This document shows, piece after piece, positions 37,096 through 48,157 of a stretch of 64,000 nt of DNA. Source of the stretch: Streptomyces sp. NRRL S-455 (lineage in GTDB: Bacteria; Actinomycetota; Actinomycetes; Streptomycetales; Streptomycetaceae); the NCBI RefSeq assembly GCF_000717875.1, contig NZ_JOCT01000009.1:62001-126000 (forward strand), read 5' to 3'. Within the stretch, counting starts at the first letter, position 1. Each line of letters begins with the position of its first letter. Position numbers and translations under genes: made by a program. The notes beneath the pieces were generated by a model, which had not been told where the DNA came from, ran no database searches, and saw only the letters and a list, made by a program, of their open reading frames with translations.

Positions 37096-37905
37096 TCAGG
37101 CGGCGAGGGCGAGTGCGGATACGGAGGACGCGGCGGTCGGCGGGCCGCGCCGGATCACCGTGTGCTGGATCGCGGTGGTGCCCGGCATCCCGGGCGCGGG
37201 GTGCACGGCGTGCGTCAGGCCCTCAGGTGCCTCGGGCGCGCCTGGAAGCCCGGCGCGCAGGGCGCGGACCAGCGCGAGCGCGGCCCGCAGGGAGCGCACG
37301 AGCGTCTTTTCGGCGACGCCCTGCGCCGACAGGTCGGTGAGCCGCAGCAGAGCCAGGTCACCGTTGCGGAGCAGCCAGCCGGCGGCGATCGCCGCGAGGA
37401 CGTGGCCGAGCAGCATCGGCAGGGAGGGCCACAGCGAGGCCGGAGCCGCGGCGTCCGCCAGGTGGGTGTGCGCCTCCGTGGCCGGCTGGATCCGGGCGTC
37501 GCTGAGGATCTTCTGGGCCTGAGCCGGGCTGATCGCCGCCGCCGTGGTGCCGCACACCAGCCGGGCGGCCTGCTGGACCAGCGCCGTGTCACTCGCGCCC
37601 GTCGGCATCGAGGGCGTGGCGGTCGTACCGTGCTGGCCCAGTCCGAACAGCGCGTGCAGCACCGTCTGACCGGCCGCGAGCAGCGTCGCGATCCCCGGCA
37701 GTGAGCGCACGCGCCCGGCGAGCGGTGCCGCGACCGCGACCACTCCGAGGAACCCGGCGCCCAGTGTCCACGGCGGAACGCCGTCGCAGGAGGCGACCGC
37801 GTGACCTGCCCCGGCCAGCACGACACAGACCGCGGCGAACACCGCGGCCCGGAACATCCGGATCGAGTGCCCGGGGCGTGTCGTGGGCGTGTGGGGGGCA
37901 GTCAT
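37096..37905 (-). CDS. Hypothetical multi-helix membrane protein
   Basis: A 269-residue protein with about four hydrophobic segments (residues 17-36, 46-62, 70-92 and 150-176) and a soluble C-terminal tail ending in Ala/Ser/Val. Two cysteines lie in extracytoplasmic positions (ASCDGVPPW and RLVCGTTAA). I do not recognise a family name. It lies directly upstream of and codirectional with the copper cassette, so a role there is possible. The 165 bp to the YcnI gene contain only short GAGGAGACTC and GATACG repeats. Confidence 0.65.
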   Translation of the reverse strand: MTAPHTPTTRPGHSIRMFRAAVFAAVCVVLAGAGHAVASCDGVPPWTLGAGFLGVVAVAAPLAGRVRSLPGIATLLAAGQTVLHALFGLGQHGTTATPSMPTGASDTALVQQAARLVCGTTAAAISPAQAQKILSDARIQPATEAHTHLADAAAPASLWPSLPMLLGHVLAAIAAGWLLRNGDLALLRLTDLSAQGVAEKTLVRSLRAALALVRALRAGLPGAPEAPEGLTHAVHPAPGMPGTTAIQHTVIRRGPPTAASSVSALALAA

Positions 37906-37931
37906 GGCGGGCTCATCATCGCACTGGCCCC

Positions 37932-37955
37932 GCGGACCTCGTGCGGCAGGTCCGC
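37932..37955. other. Perfect 8-bp hairpin in a divergent intergenic region
   Basis: GCGGACCT and AGGTCCGC are complementary arms separated by CGTGCGGC. It lies between the minus-strand membrane protein gene and the ATPase gene at 38155, where both promoters should be. It could be a dyad operator or a leader hairpin. Confidence 0.35.
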
Positions 37956-38154
37956 AAGATGCGGTACGGCCGGAATGTCACCGTCTGGCCCCGCCCACCC
38001 CTCCCCACACCCTGGCGACCGCCGCCCCCACATACACCGATCAGAACCGGTCCGCATCCGCCGTATGGGCGGCATCACGTCAACTTCACGCTTACATGCG
38101 GGGACTCGGGGCAATACGTATCGGTATGTCGAGCCGCAGCCAGGAGGCTGGAGC

Positions 38155-38622
38155 ATGAGCATCTGGTGGTCACTCCATCTGCGGCGCGAGGCTGCGAGCG
38201 TGCCGCTCGCCAGGCGGCTGTTGATCGGCACGATGGAGACCGCGGGAGTCGACCCCGACATCTCTTACGACCTCTCCGTGGCTCTCAGCGAGGCCTGCGC
38301 GAACGCCGTGGAGCACGGGGGCGACCGGACATGCGGCGGTCCCGGTACGGAGGCGTACCGCGTCACCGCCTACCTCGACGGCGAGAAGTGCCGCATCGAG
38401 GTCGCCGACGCGGGCCCGGGTTTTCCCGGGGCTGCCGGCCGGCCCCGCCCGCCGATCCGCCCCGCACACACCGACGCGGAGCACGGCAGAGGGCTGTGTC
38501 TCATCCAGGAGCTGGCCGACCACGTGCACATCGGCAACAAGCCGGGCCGGGGCGGGGCCGTGGTGAGCTTCGACAAGGTCCTCAAGTGGCGTGAGGGCGC
38601 CGCGCCGATGATGGCGGTCTAA
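38155..38622 (+). CDS. Anti-sigma-type ATP-binding protein (HATPase_c)
   Basis: A 155-residue protein of the RsbW/SpoIIAB-like GHKL ATPase group. The N box is DLSVALSEACANAVEHG, the G1 box EVADAGPGFPG, and the G2 region TDAEHGRGLCLIQELADHV. Streptomycetes carry dozens of such kinases, which regulate sigma factors or partner with SpoIIE-type phosphatases; a PP2C-type protein is encoded at 43440 but the genes are not linked as an operon. The start at 38155 has GGAGGCTGGAGC upstream. Confidence 0.85.
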   Translation: MSIWWSLHLRREAASVPLARRLLIGTMETAGVDPDISYDLSVALSEACANAVEHGGDRTCGGPGTEAYRVTAYLDGEKCRIEVADAGPGFPGAAGRPRPPIRPAHTDAEHGRGLCLIQELADHVHIGNKPGRGGAVVSFDKVLKWREGAAPMMAV

Positions 38623-38655
38623 CTCCTTCCGGCGTCCGTTCGGCCCGGAGTCGCT

Positions 38656-38669
38656 GTTTCACGTGAAAC
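38656..38669. promoter_or_regulatory. parS, perfect ParB-binding site
   Basis: GTTTCACGTGAAAC, exact consensus, in the 82-bp gap between the convergent ATPase gene and the glycyl-tRNA synthetase gene. Confidence 0.9.
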
Positions 38670-38704
38670 GGCCGCTCCTACGCCCCGTTTGCGGCCCGGC
38701 CGGG

Positions 38705-41698
<2,994 letters not shown>

Positions 41699-41901
41699 GG
41701 TGATCGCTGCCTGTTCCCCGAGTCGGCCCGGCAAGGTGCGCCATGATCTCATACGTCAACAACCGCTGACCTGCGATAATTTGACCCTGGCCGAATGCGC
41801 CCGGTCGCTTCGCTGCCGGCTCTCAGCTCAGCCCGTGCGCCTGACGGACGGAATCCCGGCGGGGAGCCGCGCGAGCAGCCCCCCACACCCGCACCCGAGA
41901 C

Positions 41902-43359
41902 TCAGCCCGTGACGGAAGCCATCCAGGCCTCGACCTCGTCCGAACGCCGGGGCAGCGCCGCACTCAGATTCCGGTTCCCGTCCTCCGTCACGAGGATGTC
42001 GTCCTCGATCCGCACCCCGATCCCCCGGTACTCCTCCGGCACGGTCAGGTCATCGGCCTGGAAGTACAACCCGGGCTCGACGGTCAGACACATCCCCGGC
42101 TCCAGCACACCGTCGACGTAGGTCTCGGTGCGCGCGGCAGCGCAGTCGTGCACGTCCATGCCGAGCATGTGCCCGGTCCCGTGCAGTGTCCAGCGCCGCT
42201 GGAGCCCCAGCTCCAGCACCCGCTCCACGGGCCCCTCGACCAGTCCCCACTCGACGAGCTTCTCGGCGAGCACGCGCTGCGCGGCGTCGTGGAAGTCCCG
42301 GTACTTCGCGCCCGGCTTCACCGCCGCGATCCCGGCCTCCTGGGCCTCGTACACCGCGTCGTAGATCTTCTTCTGGATCTCGCTGAACCGCCCGTTGACC
42401 GGCAGCGTGCGCGTGACGTCGGCGGTGTAGTAGGTGTGCGTCTCCACACCGGCGTCGAGCAGCAGCAGGTCACCCGACCGCACGGGGCCGTCGTTGCGCA
42501 CCCAGTGCAGTGTGCAGGCGTGCGGCCCGGCCGCGGCGATCGTGCCGTAGCCGACGTCGTTGCCCTCGACGCGGGCGCGCAGGAAGAACGTGCCCTCGAT
42601 GTACCGCTCGGAGGTCGCCCGGGCCTTGTCGAGGACCTTCACGACGTCCTCGAAGCCACGCACCGTCGAGTCGACCGCCTTCTGCAGCTCGCCGACTTCG
42701 AACTCGTCCTTGACCAGCCGCGCCTCGGAGAGGAAGACCCGCAGCTCCTCGTCCCGCTCGGCGGTGACCTTGTCGGTCAGCGCGGACTCGATGCCGGCGT
42801 CGTGACCGCGCACGACCCGCACCGGCCCGGTGGCCTCGCGCAGCGCGTCCGCCAGCTCGCGCACGTCGGACGCGGGGATGCCGTACAGCTTCTCCGCCTC
42901 GGTGAGGGAGTGGCGGCGGCCCACCCACAGCTCGCCCTGGCCGTCCAGCCAGAACTCGCCGTTCTCGCGGTCGGACCGCGGCAGGAGGTAGATCGTCGCC
43001 TCGTGGCCCCCGTCCTTCGGCTCCAGGACCAGGACGCCGTCCTCCGTCTGGTTGCCGGTGAGGTAGGCGTACTCGACGGAGGCGCGGAACGGGTACTCGG
43101 TGTCGTTGGAGCGGGTCTTCAGGTTGCCCGCGGGGATCACCAGCCGCTCGCCCGGGAAGCGCGCGGACAGCGCGGCCCGGCGGGCGGCCGTCTCGGCGGC
43201 CTGGGGGATGGGCTGGAGATCGCGCAGCTCGGTGTCGGCCCAGCCGCTCTTCATGTTCTCTGCCAGCTCGTCGGACACGCCGGGGTACAGTCCGTTCTTC
43301 CGCTGCTTGATGGGCTCCTCTTCGGCAGTCTCAGCGGTCTCCGAGAGCTCCTCCGCCAC
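41902..43359 (-). CDS. pepP: Xaa-Pro aminopeptidase (aminopeptidase P)
   Basis: A 485-residue M24-family metallopeptidase that removes N-terminal residues preceding proline. The N-terminal creatinase-like domain occupies about 60-190. In the pita-bread catalytic domain the metal ligands are seen in LLLDAGVETHTYYTADVTRT, HGTGHMLGMDVHD, LTVEPGLYF and GVRIEDDILVTEDG. Start: GAGGAGG directly touches an ATG (43365), whereas the GTG two codons later (43359) is six bases away, so I favour the GTG; the difference is two residues. It is codirectional with glyS downstream and the PP2C gene upstream, with gaps of 203 and 80 bp. Confidence 0.94.
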   Translation of the reverse strand: MAEELSETAETAEEEPIKQRKNGLYPGVSDELAENMKSGWADTELRDLQPIPQAAETAARRAALSARFPGERLVIPAGNLKTRSNDTEYPFRASVEYAYLTGNQTEDGVLVLEPKDGGHEATIYLLPRSDRENGEFWLDGQGELWVGRRHSLTEAEKLYGIPASDVRELADALREATGPVRVVRGHDAGIESALTDKVTAERDEELRVFLSEARLVKDEFEVGELQKAVDSTVRGFEDVVKVLDKARATSERYIEGTFFLRARVEGNDVGYGTIAAAGPHACTLHWVRNDGPVRSGDLLLLDAGVETHTYYTADVTRTLPVNGRFSEIQKKIYDAVYEAQEAGIAAVKPGAKYRDFHDAAQRVLAEKLVEWGLVEGPVERVLELGLQRRWTLHGTGHMLGMDVHDCAAARTETYVDGVLEPGMCLTVEPGLYFQADDLTVPEEYRGIGVRIEDDILVTEDGNRNLSAALPRRSDEVEAWMASVTG

Positions 43360-43439
43360 GGTCATCCTCCTCGATACGGCACTGGACCCCCTCCACTCTA
43401 CGGCGGCGCGGAAGGGGCCCAGGGCGCTGACGAGGAGCG

Positions 43440-44945
43440 TTATTCGAACCGCACCGCCAGCAGAACCACATCCTCCGCGCCCTCGGCCACGTCCAGCCCG
43501 TCCGGCAGCACGTTCCGCAGGACGTGGTCGGCGATCGCGCCGGGGTCGCGCCGCAGTGGCCGGGGCACTCCGGCCGCCGCCGCGTGCAGCCGGGCGAAGG
43601 CGCGGTCGGTGGTCTCGCCCGTGCGGTGCAGCAGCCCGTCGGTGTACAGCAGAACCGTCTCTCCGGGTTCGGCGAGGATCTCCAGGCACGGCGCCTCCCA
43701 GCAGGCGAGCATGCCCAGCGGTGCGGAGACCGACGTCTCCACGAACTCGGTGCGGCGCTCCCCGATCAGCAGCGGCGGACTGTGCCCGGCACCGGCCAGC
43801 GTGATCTTGCGGGCGGCCGGTTCGCAGTAGCCGAACAGGGCGGTGGCCGAACGGGCCGGCTCGGTCAGCCGCAGCAGCAGTTCCAGGTCCGACAGGACGG
43901 CGACCGGGTCCTCCCCCTCCATGACGGCGTAGGCCCGCAGGGAGGCCCGCAGCCGCCCCATCGCGGCGACCGCGCTGGGGCCCGACCCCGTGACGGACCC
44001 GACGGCGAGGCCGAGGGCGGCGTCGGGCAGCGGCAGCGCGTCGTACCAGTCGCCGCCGCCGCGCGGTCCGGTGCGGTGCCGGGCGGCGAGCTGCACGCCG
44101 GCCACGCGCGGCAGCCGGGCGGGCAGCAGCTCGTCCGACATGGTGGCCATAGACGAGCGTGTGCGCTCCAGTTCCAGGAGGAGCGCGAGGTGCTCGGCGG
44201 CGTACCGGGTGTACAGGCCGGCGAGATGGCGCTGCCGCTCGCTCGGCTCCGCGGGTTCGTCGTAGAGCCAGACGGCGGCACCGAGGCGCCCGGCGGTCTC
44301 GGTGGACAGGGGGAGGGCGTAACTCGCGGCGTAGCCGAGGCGGGCCGCGACCTCGCGGTGGCGGGGGTCGAGCCCCTCTGCCGCGAACAGGTCGGGTTCG
44401 GCGATGCCGCGCTCGCCTCCGGGCCGTCCGTCGAGGATCCGGCCGTAGGACAGGGCGCTGCGCGGCACGGTCTCGATGTGGCCGAGATCGGCGCGGGCCA
44501 GGCCCAGACCGATGGTGGTGTCCGGGCCGAGTCCGTCGCCGGGTTCGAGGACGACGAGGCCGCGACGCGCGCCCACCAAGGCGGCGCCGGCCCGCAGCAG
44601 TTCCTGGAGGGTCTCGTCGAGCGCGGTCGTGCGGGCCAGGCGTTCGGTCAGTTCGTGGAGCGTGGTGAGGTCGGAGACCCAGCCGGCGAGGCGGTCCTGG
44701 AGCACCGCGCCGGGTGGCGCCGGGGGGGTCGGCGGGGCGGTGCTTGACGCGACGGGCGCGACAGTGTGGGCGGGCGAGGGAACCGTTGAATCGATTCCAG
44801 CCACTTTCGGAGGGTGCGGCGCGTTCATGGCATCCGGCTTTCCGACCGGTGCGTACTGCCCAAAAGCATCGCAAACCCCCATGTCATTCTGCGTCGCTAG
44901 CAGTGTCTCCACATGTACACGCACTCGTGAGGGGATGTCCAGCAT
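43440..44945 (-). CDS. GAF and SpoIIE/PP2C-type phosphatase-like protein
   Basis: A 501-residue cytoplasmic protein: a 100-residue variable N-terminus, a GAF sensor domain (about 105-265), then a SpoIIE/PP2C domain (about 285-501). Part of the metal site is intact (RGGGDWYDALPL, VLLYTDGLLHRTGE, AEDVVLLAVRF), but the usual GDVxGxG motif reads GSVTGSG, losing one metal-binding aspartate, so catalysis may be weak or lost. Relatives dephosphorylate anti-anti-sigma factors. The start MLDIPSRVRVHVETLL at 44945 follows AGCAGGACA. Confidence 0.85.
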   Translation of the reverse strand: MLDIPSRVRVHVETLLATQNDMGVCDAFGQYAPVGKPDAMNAPHPPKVAGIDSTVPSPAHTVAPVASSTAPPTPPAPPGAVLQDRLAGWVSDLTTLHELTERLARTTALDETLQELLRAGAALVGARRGLVVLEPGDGLGPDTTIGLGLARADLGHIETVPRSALSYGRILDGRPGGERGIAEPDLFAAEGLDPRHREVAARLGYAASYALPLSTETAGRLGAAVWLYDEPAEPSERQRHLAGLYTRYAAEHLALLLELERTRSSMATMSDELLPARLPRVAGVQLAARHRTGPRGGGDWYDALPLPDAALGLAVGSVTGSGPSAVAAMGRLRASLRAYAVMEGEDPVAVLSDLELLLRLTEPARSATALFGYCEPAARKITLAGAGHSPPLLIGERRTEFVETSVSAPLGMLACWEAPCLEILAEPGETVLLYTDGLLHRTGETTDRAFARLHAAAAGVPRPLRRDPGAIADHVLRNVLPDGLDVAEGAEDVVLLAVRFE

Positions 44946-45450
44946 TGTCCTGCTGGAATTCCTGGTGTCCGTGGGGCTCGAGGGAACAACTCCCCTCCCT
45001 CTTGCGGAAATGTAAAGTTGGCTTAAAACTGCCGCAGTGGACGGCTTATTGCGGTCGACTGGGCTTGCTCCACGGAGCGTCACAACGGTCGTGATGGGTA
45101 CGTACTCGGTGAAGGCCAGGGGTGGTTGGGAACCACCCGGAACCTGGTGACGGACCCGGGCGTCTTAGCCACCGACGACTGTGCCCCATCCTCCCGTGGC
45201 GGCGGCGGAGAGAAATACGCGCGACGGCAAACGCCATACTTCGCCACCCCTACGCCATGCCCGTGCTTCTGATAGACGCAGTATGAGCGGGACAGCCACG
45301 GAGGCAGTCAAAAAGCTCGACCCATAGGGGCTCCCCGTGCTTCCGGCAGGGGTGTGATGCGCCAATAGGTACGCACAGTGAAGTGATCGACACATGATGT
45401 GATGTGGACCACGGTGTTGCCAGGCGTGCAACGGAAAGGAACGAGCGCTC
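44946..45450. other. Divergent intergenic region with a structured hairpin
   Basis: The 505 bp between two divergent genes contain no credible ORF. The AT-rich patch near 44995-45030 (GGAAATGTAAAGTTGGCTTAAAA) and the GATACGCAG-type sequences near 45270 may be promoters. A stable nested hairpin lies at 45116-45147 and is listed separately. Confidence 0.5.
45116..45147 (+). other. Nested hairpin upstream of the prim-pol-like gene
   Basis: The inner stem GGTGGTT-GGG-AACCACC (7 bp, 3-nt loop) is enclosed by CCAGG/CCTGG. It lies 304 bp before the start at 45451. It could be a leader RNA element or a terminator of an unseen transcript; no poly-T follows. Confidence 0.35.
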
Positions 45451-46116
45451 ATGCGCGAGATCCTCGGAAGGCGACGCAGGCTCCCCTCCCAGCGCAGTGA
45501 CGGGAGGCCTGAGCTGATCGGCGCGGCCCTGACCTACGCGACGGAATGGCAGTGGCCCGTACTCCCGGGCGTGGCGGCGGACCCGCAGAACCAGGGCCGC
45601 TGCGCCTGCCCAGACCAGGAGTGCACGGTGCCCGGCGCGCACCCCTTCGACCCCGGCCTGCTCGCGGCCACCACCGACGAGCGCATGGTGCGCTGGTGGT
45701 GGCACAACCGGCCCACGGCGCCCATCGTCCTGGCCACCGGTGGCACGGCCCCCTGCGCGGTCTCGCTGCCCGCCCCGGCGGCGGCCCGCGCTCTCGACGC
45801 CCTCGACCGCGTGGGCATGCGGCTCGGCCCGGTCGTCGCCTCCCCCACCCGCTGGGCGATCCTGGTGAAGCCGTACTCCATGGAGCAGCTCGGCGAGCTG
45901 CTGTACGCCAAGGACTTCGTGCCCGGCTCCCTCCGCTTCCACAGCGAGGGCGGCTACCTCGCGCTGCCCCCGTCCGAGACGGGTCAGGGCGGGATCCTCT
46001 GGGAGCGGGCGCCGCTGCCGGGCTCCGCCTCGCCGTGGGTGCCCGATGTCGAGGCCGTGGTGGACGCCGTGGTCGAGGCCCTCACTCGTACGGGTGTGAG
46101 CGCGCCCGAGTTCTAG
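45451..46116 (+). CDS. Prim-pol-like protein (bifunctional DNA primase/polymerase N-terminal family)
   Basis: A 221-residue protein. RCACPDQECTVPGAHP matches the Cys-rich segment of actinobacterial proteins annotated as bifunctional DNA primase/polymerase, followed by RMVRWWWHNRPTAPIVLATGG, also typical. It has no helicase half, and I cannot see the full set of catalytic aspartates, so enzymatic priming is doubtful. Such short stand-alone versions are widespread in Streptomyces. The ATG at 45451 follows GGAAAGGAACGAGC. Confidence 0.75.
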   Translation: MREILGRRRRLPSQRSDGRPELIGAALTYATEWQWPVLPGVAADPQNQGRCACPDQECTVPGAHPFDPGLLAATTDERMVRWWWHNRPTAPIVLATGGTAPCAVSLPAPAAARALDALDRVGMRLGPVVASPTRWAILVKPYSMEQLGELLYAKDFVPGSLRFHSEGGYLALPPSETGQGGILWERAPLPGSASPWVPDVEAVVDAVVEALTRTGVSAPEF

Positions 46117-46171
46117 AGCTGTCGGGCGCGCCGGGCGCCGCGCTCGCCCCGGGGCGTTATGTTCCGGGGCC

Positions 46172-46816
46172 ATGCCGCGTCATGCCCGGGGCCGCCCCCG
46201 GGACCTCCGAAAGACCCGACTGCTCGCCCTCGCGGGGGTCGTGGTGATGTGCGCGATCGCGCTGCCGCTGGCGGTGGCGTCGGGGTCCGTGAACGGGGGG
46301 AGCGCGGTGAACCGTCCGGGACCGGCCGACGAGGCCGGCGCGCCCGGCGGCCCCGCGTCCGGTTCCGAGCGCGACGGCGTACGTCCCACCCCGGCCTCCC
46401 GGCCGCCGTCCGCCGACGGCGGGCCGTCCTCCGTCCTCTCCGGTCTCCCGGCGCCCGGCCAGGGCCTGCCGACCGCCGTGCGCTGCGGTCCCGGGCTCTC
46501 CTCGCCCGGCGGCATCGAGGCGCAGACCTGCGTCGTGACGCAGGGCGCGGACACCTGGGCACGGACGTACTACCGCAACGCGACCGGTGAGGCGCTGGAC
46601 GTCGTGCTGAGCCTGATGGGACCCGGGGCGCGGACCGTGCGGACGACGTGCGCGGCCGGGGCGGAGGACGAGCCGCGGACCTGTGAGACGCCCCGGGAGC
46701 CCGCGCGGGGCGGCCTGGCGGCGTACACGGCGGTCGCGGAGTTCGCCCGACGGGCGGGCCAAGGGCCGCTGCTGCTGCGCTCAGGGAGCAACTCACCTGC
46801 GGAAGCAGGCAGTTGA
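46172..46816 (+). CDS. Secreted or membrane-anchored hypothetical protein
   Basis: A 214-residue protein with a basic N-terminus (RHARGRPRDLRKTR) and one hydrophobic segment (about 18-37, LLALAGVVVMCAIALPLAVA) serving as signal anchor. A Pro/Gly/Ala-rich linker leads to a small C-terminal domain with four cysteines (AVRCGPGL, AQTCVVTQG, RTTCAAG, RTCETPRE) that could form two disulfides outside the cell. No known family. The start is the ATG just after a GGGGCC tract. It is followed by a GTTGAGG/CCTCAAC hairpin at the stop (46812-46838). Confidence 0.7.
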   Translation: MPRHARGRPRDLRKTRLLALAGVVVMCAIALPLAVASGSVNGGSAVNRPGPADEAGAPGGPASGSERDGVRPTPASRPPSADGGPSSVLSGLPAPGQGLPTAVRCGPGLSSPGGIEAQTCVVTQGADTWARTYYRNATGEALDVVLSLMGPGARTVRTTCAAGAEDEPRTCETPREPARGGLAAYTAVAEFARRAGQGPLLLRSGSNSPAEAGS

Positions 46817-46847
46817 GGAGCGACTGCGTTCCCTCAACCGCTACACG

Positions 46848-46914
46848 CATGGAAAGACCCGGTTGCTGGCGACGGGGGATGCACCAGCAACCGGGCTACA
46901 GGAACGGTAACAAG
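46848..46914 (-). ncRNA. Candidate small RNA 3' module with C5-loop hairpin, copy 1
   Basis: On the minus strand: CTTGTTACC, a short spacer, TAG, then a 12-bp hairpin (arms 46858-46869 and 46884-46895) with the loop TGCATCCCCCGTCG, followed by TCTTTCC. A second copy lies at 62965-63028 on the plus strand with the same loop and compensatory changes in the stem. Just upstream in the RNA is another hairpin, GAGATCG/CGATCTC (about 46915-46942). It lies beyond the terminator of the DUF5926 gene, which favours an independent transcript. A C-rich loop could pair with G-rich ribosome binding sites, as proposed for the 6C RNAs of actinobacteria. No expression evidence. Confidence 0.5.
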
Positions 46915-47008
46915 AGATCGGCGGTTCGCAAATTCGATCTCGCCCTTTCCGGTCACCGACTGGCTTGTCTCCAGAGGGAGTTGTGCGAGTCAACCGTCCC
47001 GGGTGCGA

Positions 47009-47035
47009 GGGTCCGGCCGGGTGGCGGCCGGACCC
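47009..47035 (-). terminator. Terminator hairpin of the SEC-C protein gene
   Basis: The 11-bp perfect arms GGGTCCGGCCG and CGGCCGGACCC flank a GGTGG loop, 12 bp beyond the minus-strand stop at 47048. There is no T-tract, as is common in Streptomyces. Confidence 0.7.
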
Positions 47036-47047
47036 GGTGACCGGCGT

Positions 47048-48013
47048 TCAGCTGAGCGTGACCTGCCGGTTGGTGAGGCCGCCGCGCGCACGGCGCTCGT
47101 CCGCCGTGAGCGGTGCGTCCGTCGCCAGGGCCGCGGCGAGGCGCTCGGCGAACTCCGCCGCCGGCTTCTCCACGTCGTCTGCCGTGACCTCGCTCGGCAG
47201 GTCCCAGACCGGCACGGTGAGCCCGTGGGCGCGGAAGGAGCCCACCAGGCGGGTGCCCTCGCCCAGGCTGGACCGGCCCGCCGCGTGCAGCCGCGCGAGA
47301 GCGTCCAGAAGCTGCTCCTCCGGGTGGGGCATGACCCACCGCAGGTGGTTCTTCTCCGGCGTCTCGCACCAGTACGCGGCGTCCACGCCCTGGAGCTTGA
47401 CGGTCGGGATGGCCGCGGCGTTGGCCCGCTCCAGCGAGGCGGTCACGTCGGGGGTGGCGTTCTCCGGGTCCGGGACCCAGAACTCGAAGCCGCTGTGCAC
47501 TTCTGGCTCGAAGCCGCCCTCCGGGTCGAGCAGGTCCTGAAGCCGCGGACCGTCGGCCGGGGCGCGGCGGCCCTGCACCGGTGTGCCGGGCTCCGCTTCC
47601 AGGGCACGCTGGAGGGTGTCCGCGAGGTCGCGGCTGATGTCGCCCGACGAGGTGTCGTTCTGCAGGCCGAGCAGGACCGAGCCGTCGTCGCGGCGCAGGG
47701 CGGGCCAGGCCATCGGCAGCACCGTGGCGAGCGTGACCGCCGGGACACCCTCGGGGAGGCCGCCCTTGAGGGTCAGGCCGACCGTGGCCGCCGGGACCAG
47801 TTCGCGCAGGGCCACCCAGTCGCACTCGCCGGGCAGACCCTCGAACGGGCGGTGCACCAGCTCGGTCACGGCGTGGGACGCGGCCCGGCCGTGGCAGGCC
47901 TTGTAGCGGCGGCCGCTGCCGCAGGGGCAGGGCTCGCGGGCACCGACGACCGGGACCTCACCGTCCGTGATCTGCGGGCGCTTGGCCTTCGTCTGGGGTC
48001 GCTTCTTGGCCAT
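47048..48013 (-). CDS. DUF5926 family protein with SEC-C motif
   Basis: A 321-residue soluble protein. A basic N-terminus (AKKRPQTKAKRPQ) is followed by a SEC-C zinc motif, PCPCGSGRRYKACHG (about 29-43), the same type that binds zinc in SecA and in many small proteins. The rest (60-321) matches the actinobacterial DUF5926 family, whose function is unknown. The ATG at 48013 is preceded by a GGGAGACCCATCG ribosome binding region. Transcription probably ends at the hairpin just past the stop. Confidence 0.85.
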   Translation of the reverse strand: MAKKRPQTKAKRPQITDGEVPVVGAREPCPCGSGRRYKACHGRAASHAVTELVHRPFEGLPGECDWVALRELVPAATVGLTLKGGLPEGVPAVTLATVLPMAWPALRRDDGSVLLGLQNDTSSGDISRDLADTLQRALEAEPGTPVQGRRAPADGPRLQDLLDPEGGFEPEVHSGFEFWVPDPENATPDVTASLERANAAAIPTVKLQGVDAAYWCETPEKNHLRWVMPHPEEQLLDALARLHAAGRSSLGEGTRLVGSFRAHGLTVPVWDLPSEVTADDVEKPAAEFAERLAAALATDAPLTADERRARGGLTNRQVTLS

Positions 48014-48087
48014 CGATGGGTCTCCCGGTTACGGCTCGTCTCGTACTTTCGCGAGCCTAGCCGGTCACGCCTCCGGCGACGGGAACC

Positions 48088-48096
48088 TGTGGACAA
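48088..48096. promoter_or_regulatory. Single perfect DnaA box
   Basis: TGTGGACAA, complement of TTGTCCACA, in the gap between the SEC-C protein gene and the ATPase gene. It is solitary, so its role is uncertain. Confidence 0.5.
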
Positions 48097-48157
48097 CACT
48101 CAGTGGTTCGCGGCGCGCGGCGCCCGGAACCGCCGCGGCGGGCGGCACCCGGTCCGT

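Noticed and set aside
41699..41901. A T-box leader upstream of glyS
   Set aside because: No T-box core sequence or specifier hairpin could be found on the minus strand.
45116..45190. A c-di-AMP (ydaO-type) riboswitch before the prim-pol-like gene
   Set aside because: Some words look similar (GGTGACGGACCC), but the conserved core motifs of the family are absent and the distance to the gene is large.
46879..47040. A 53-codon frame starting MHQQPGYRNGNKRS inside the C5-loop hairpin region
   Set aside because: The ATG touches the GGGGG run with no spacing, copy 2 of the element stops after ten codons in the equivalent frame, and the frame runs through the DUF5926 terminator. RNA conservation explains the similarity better.
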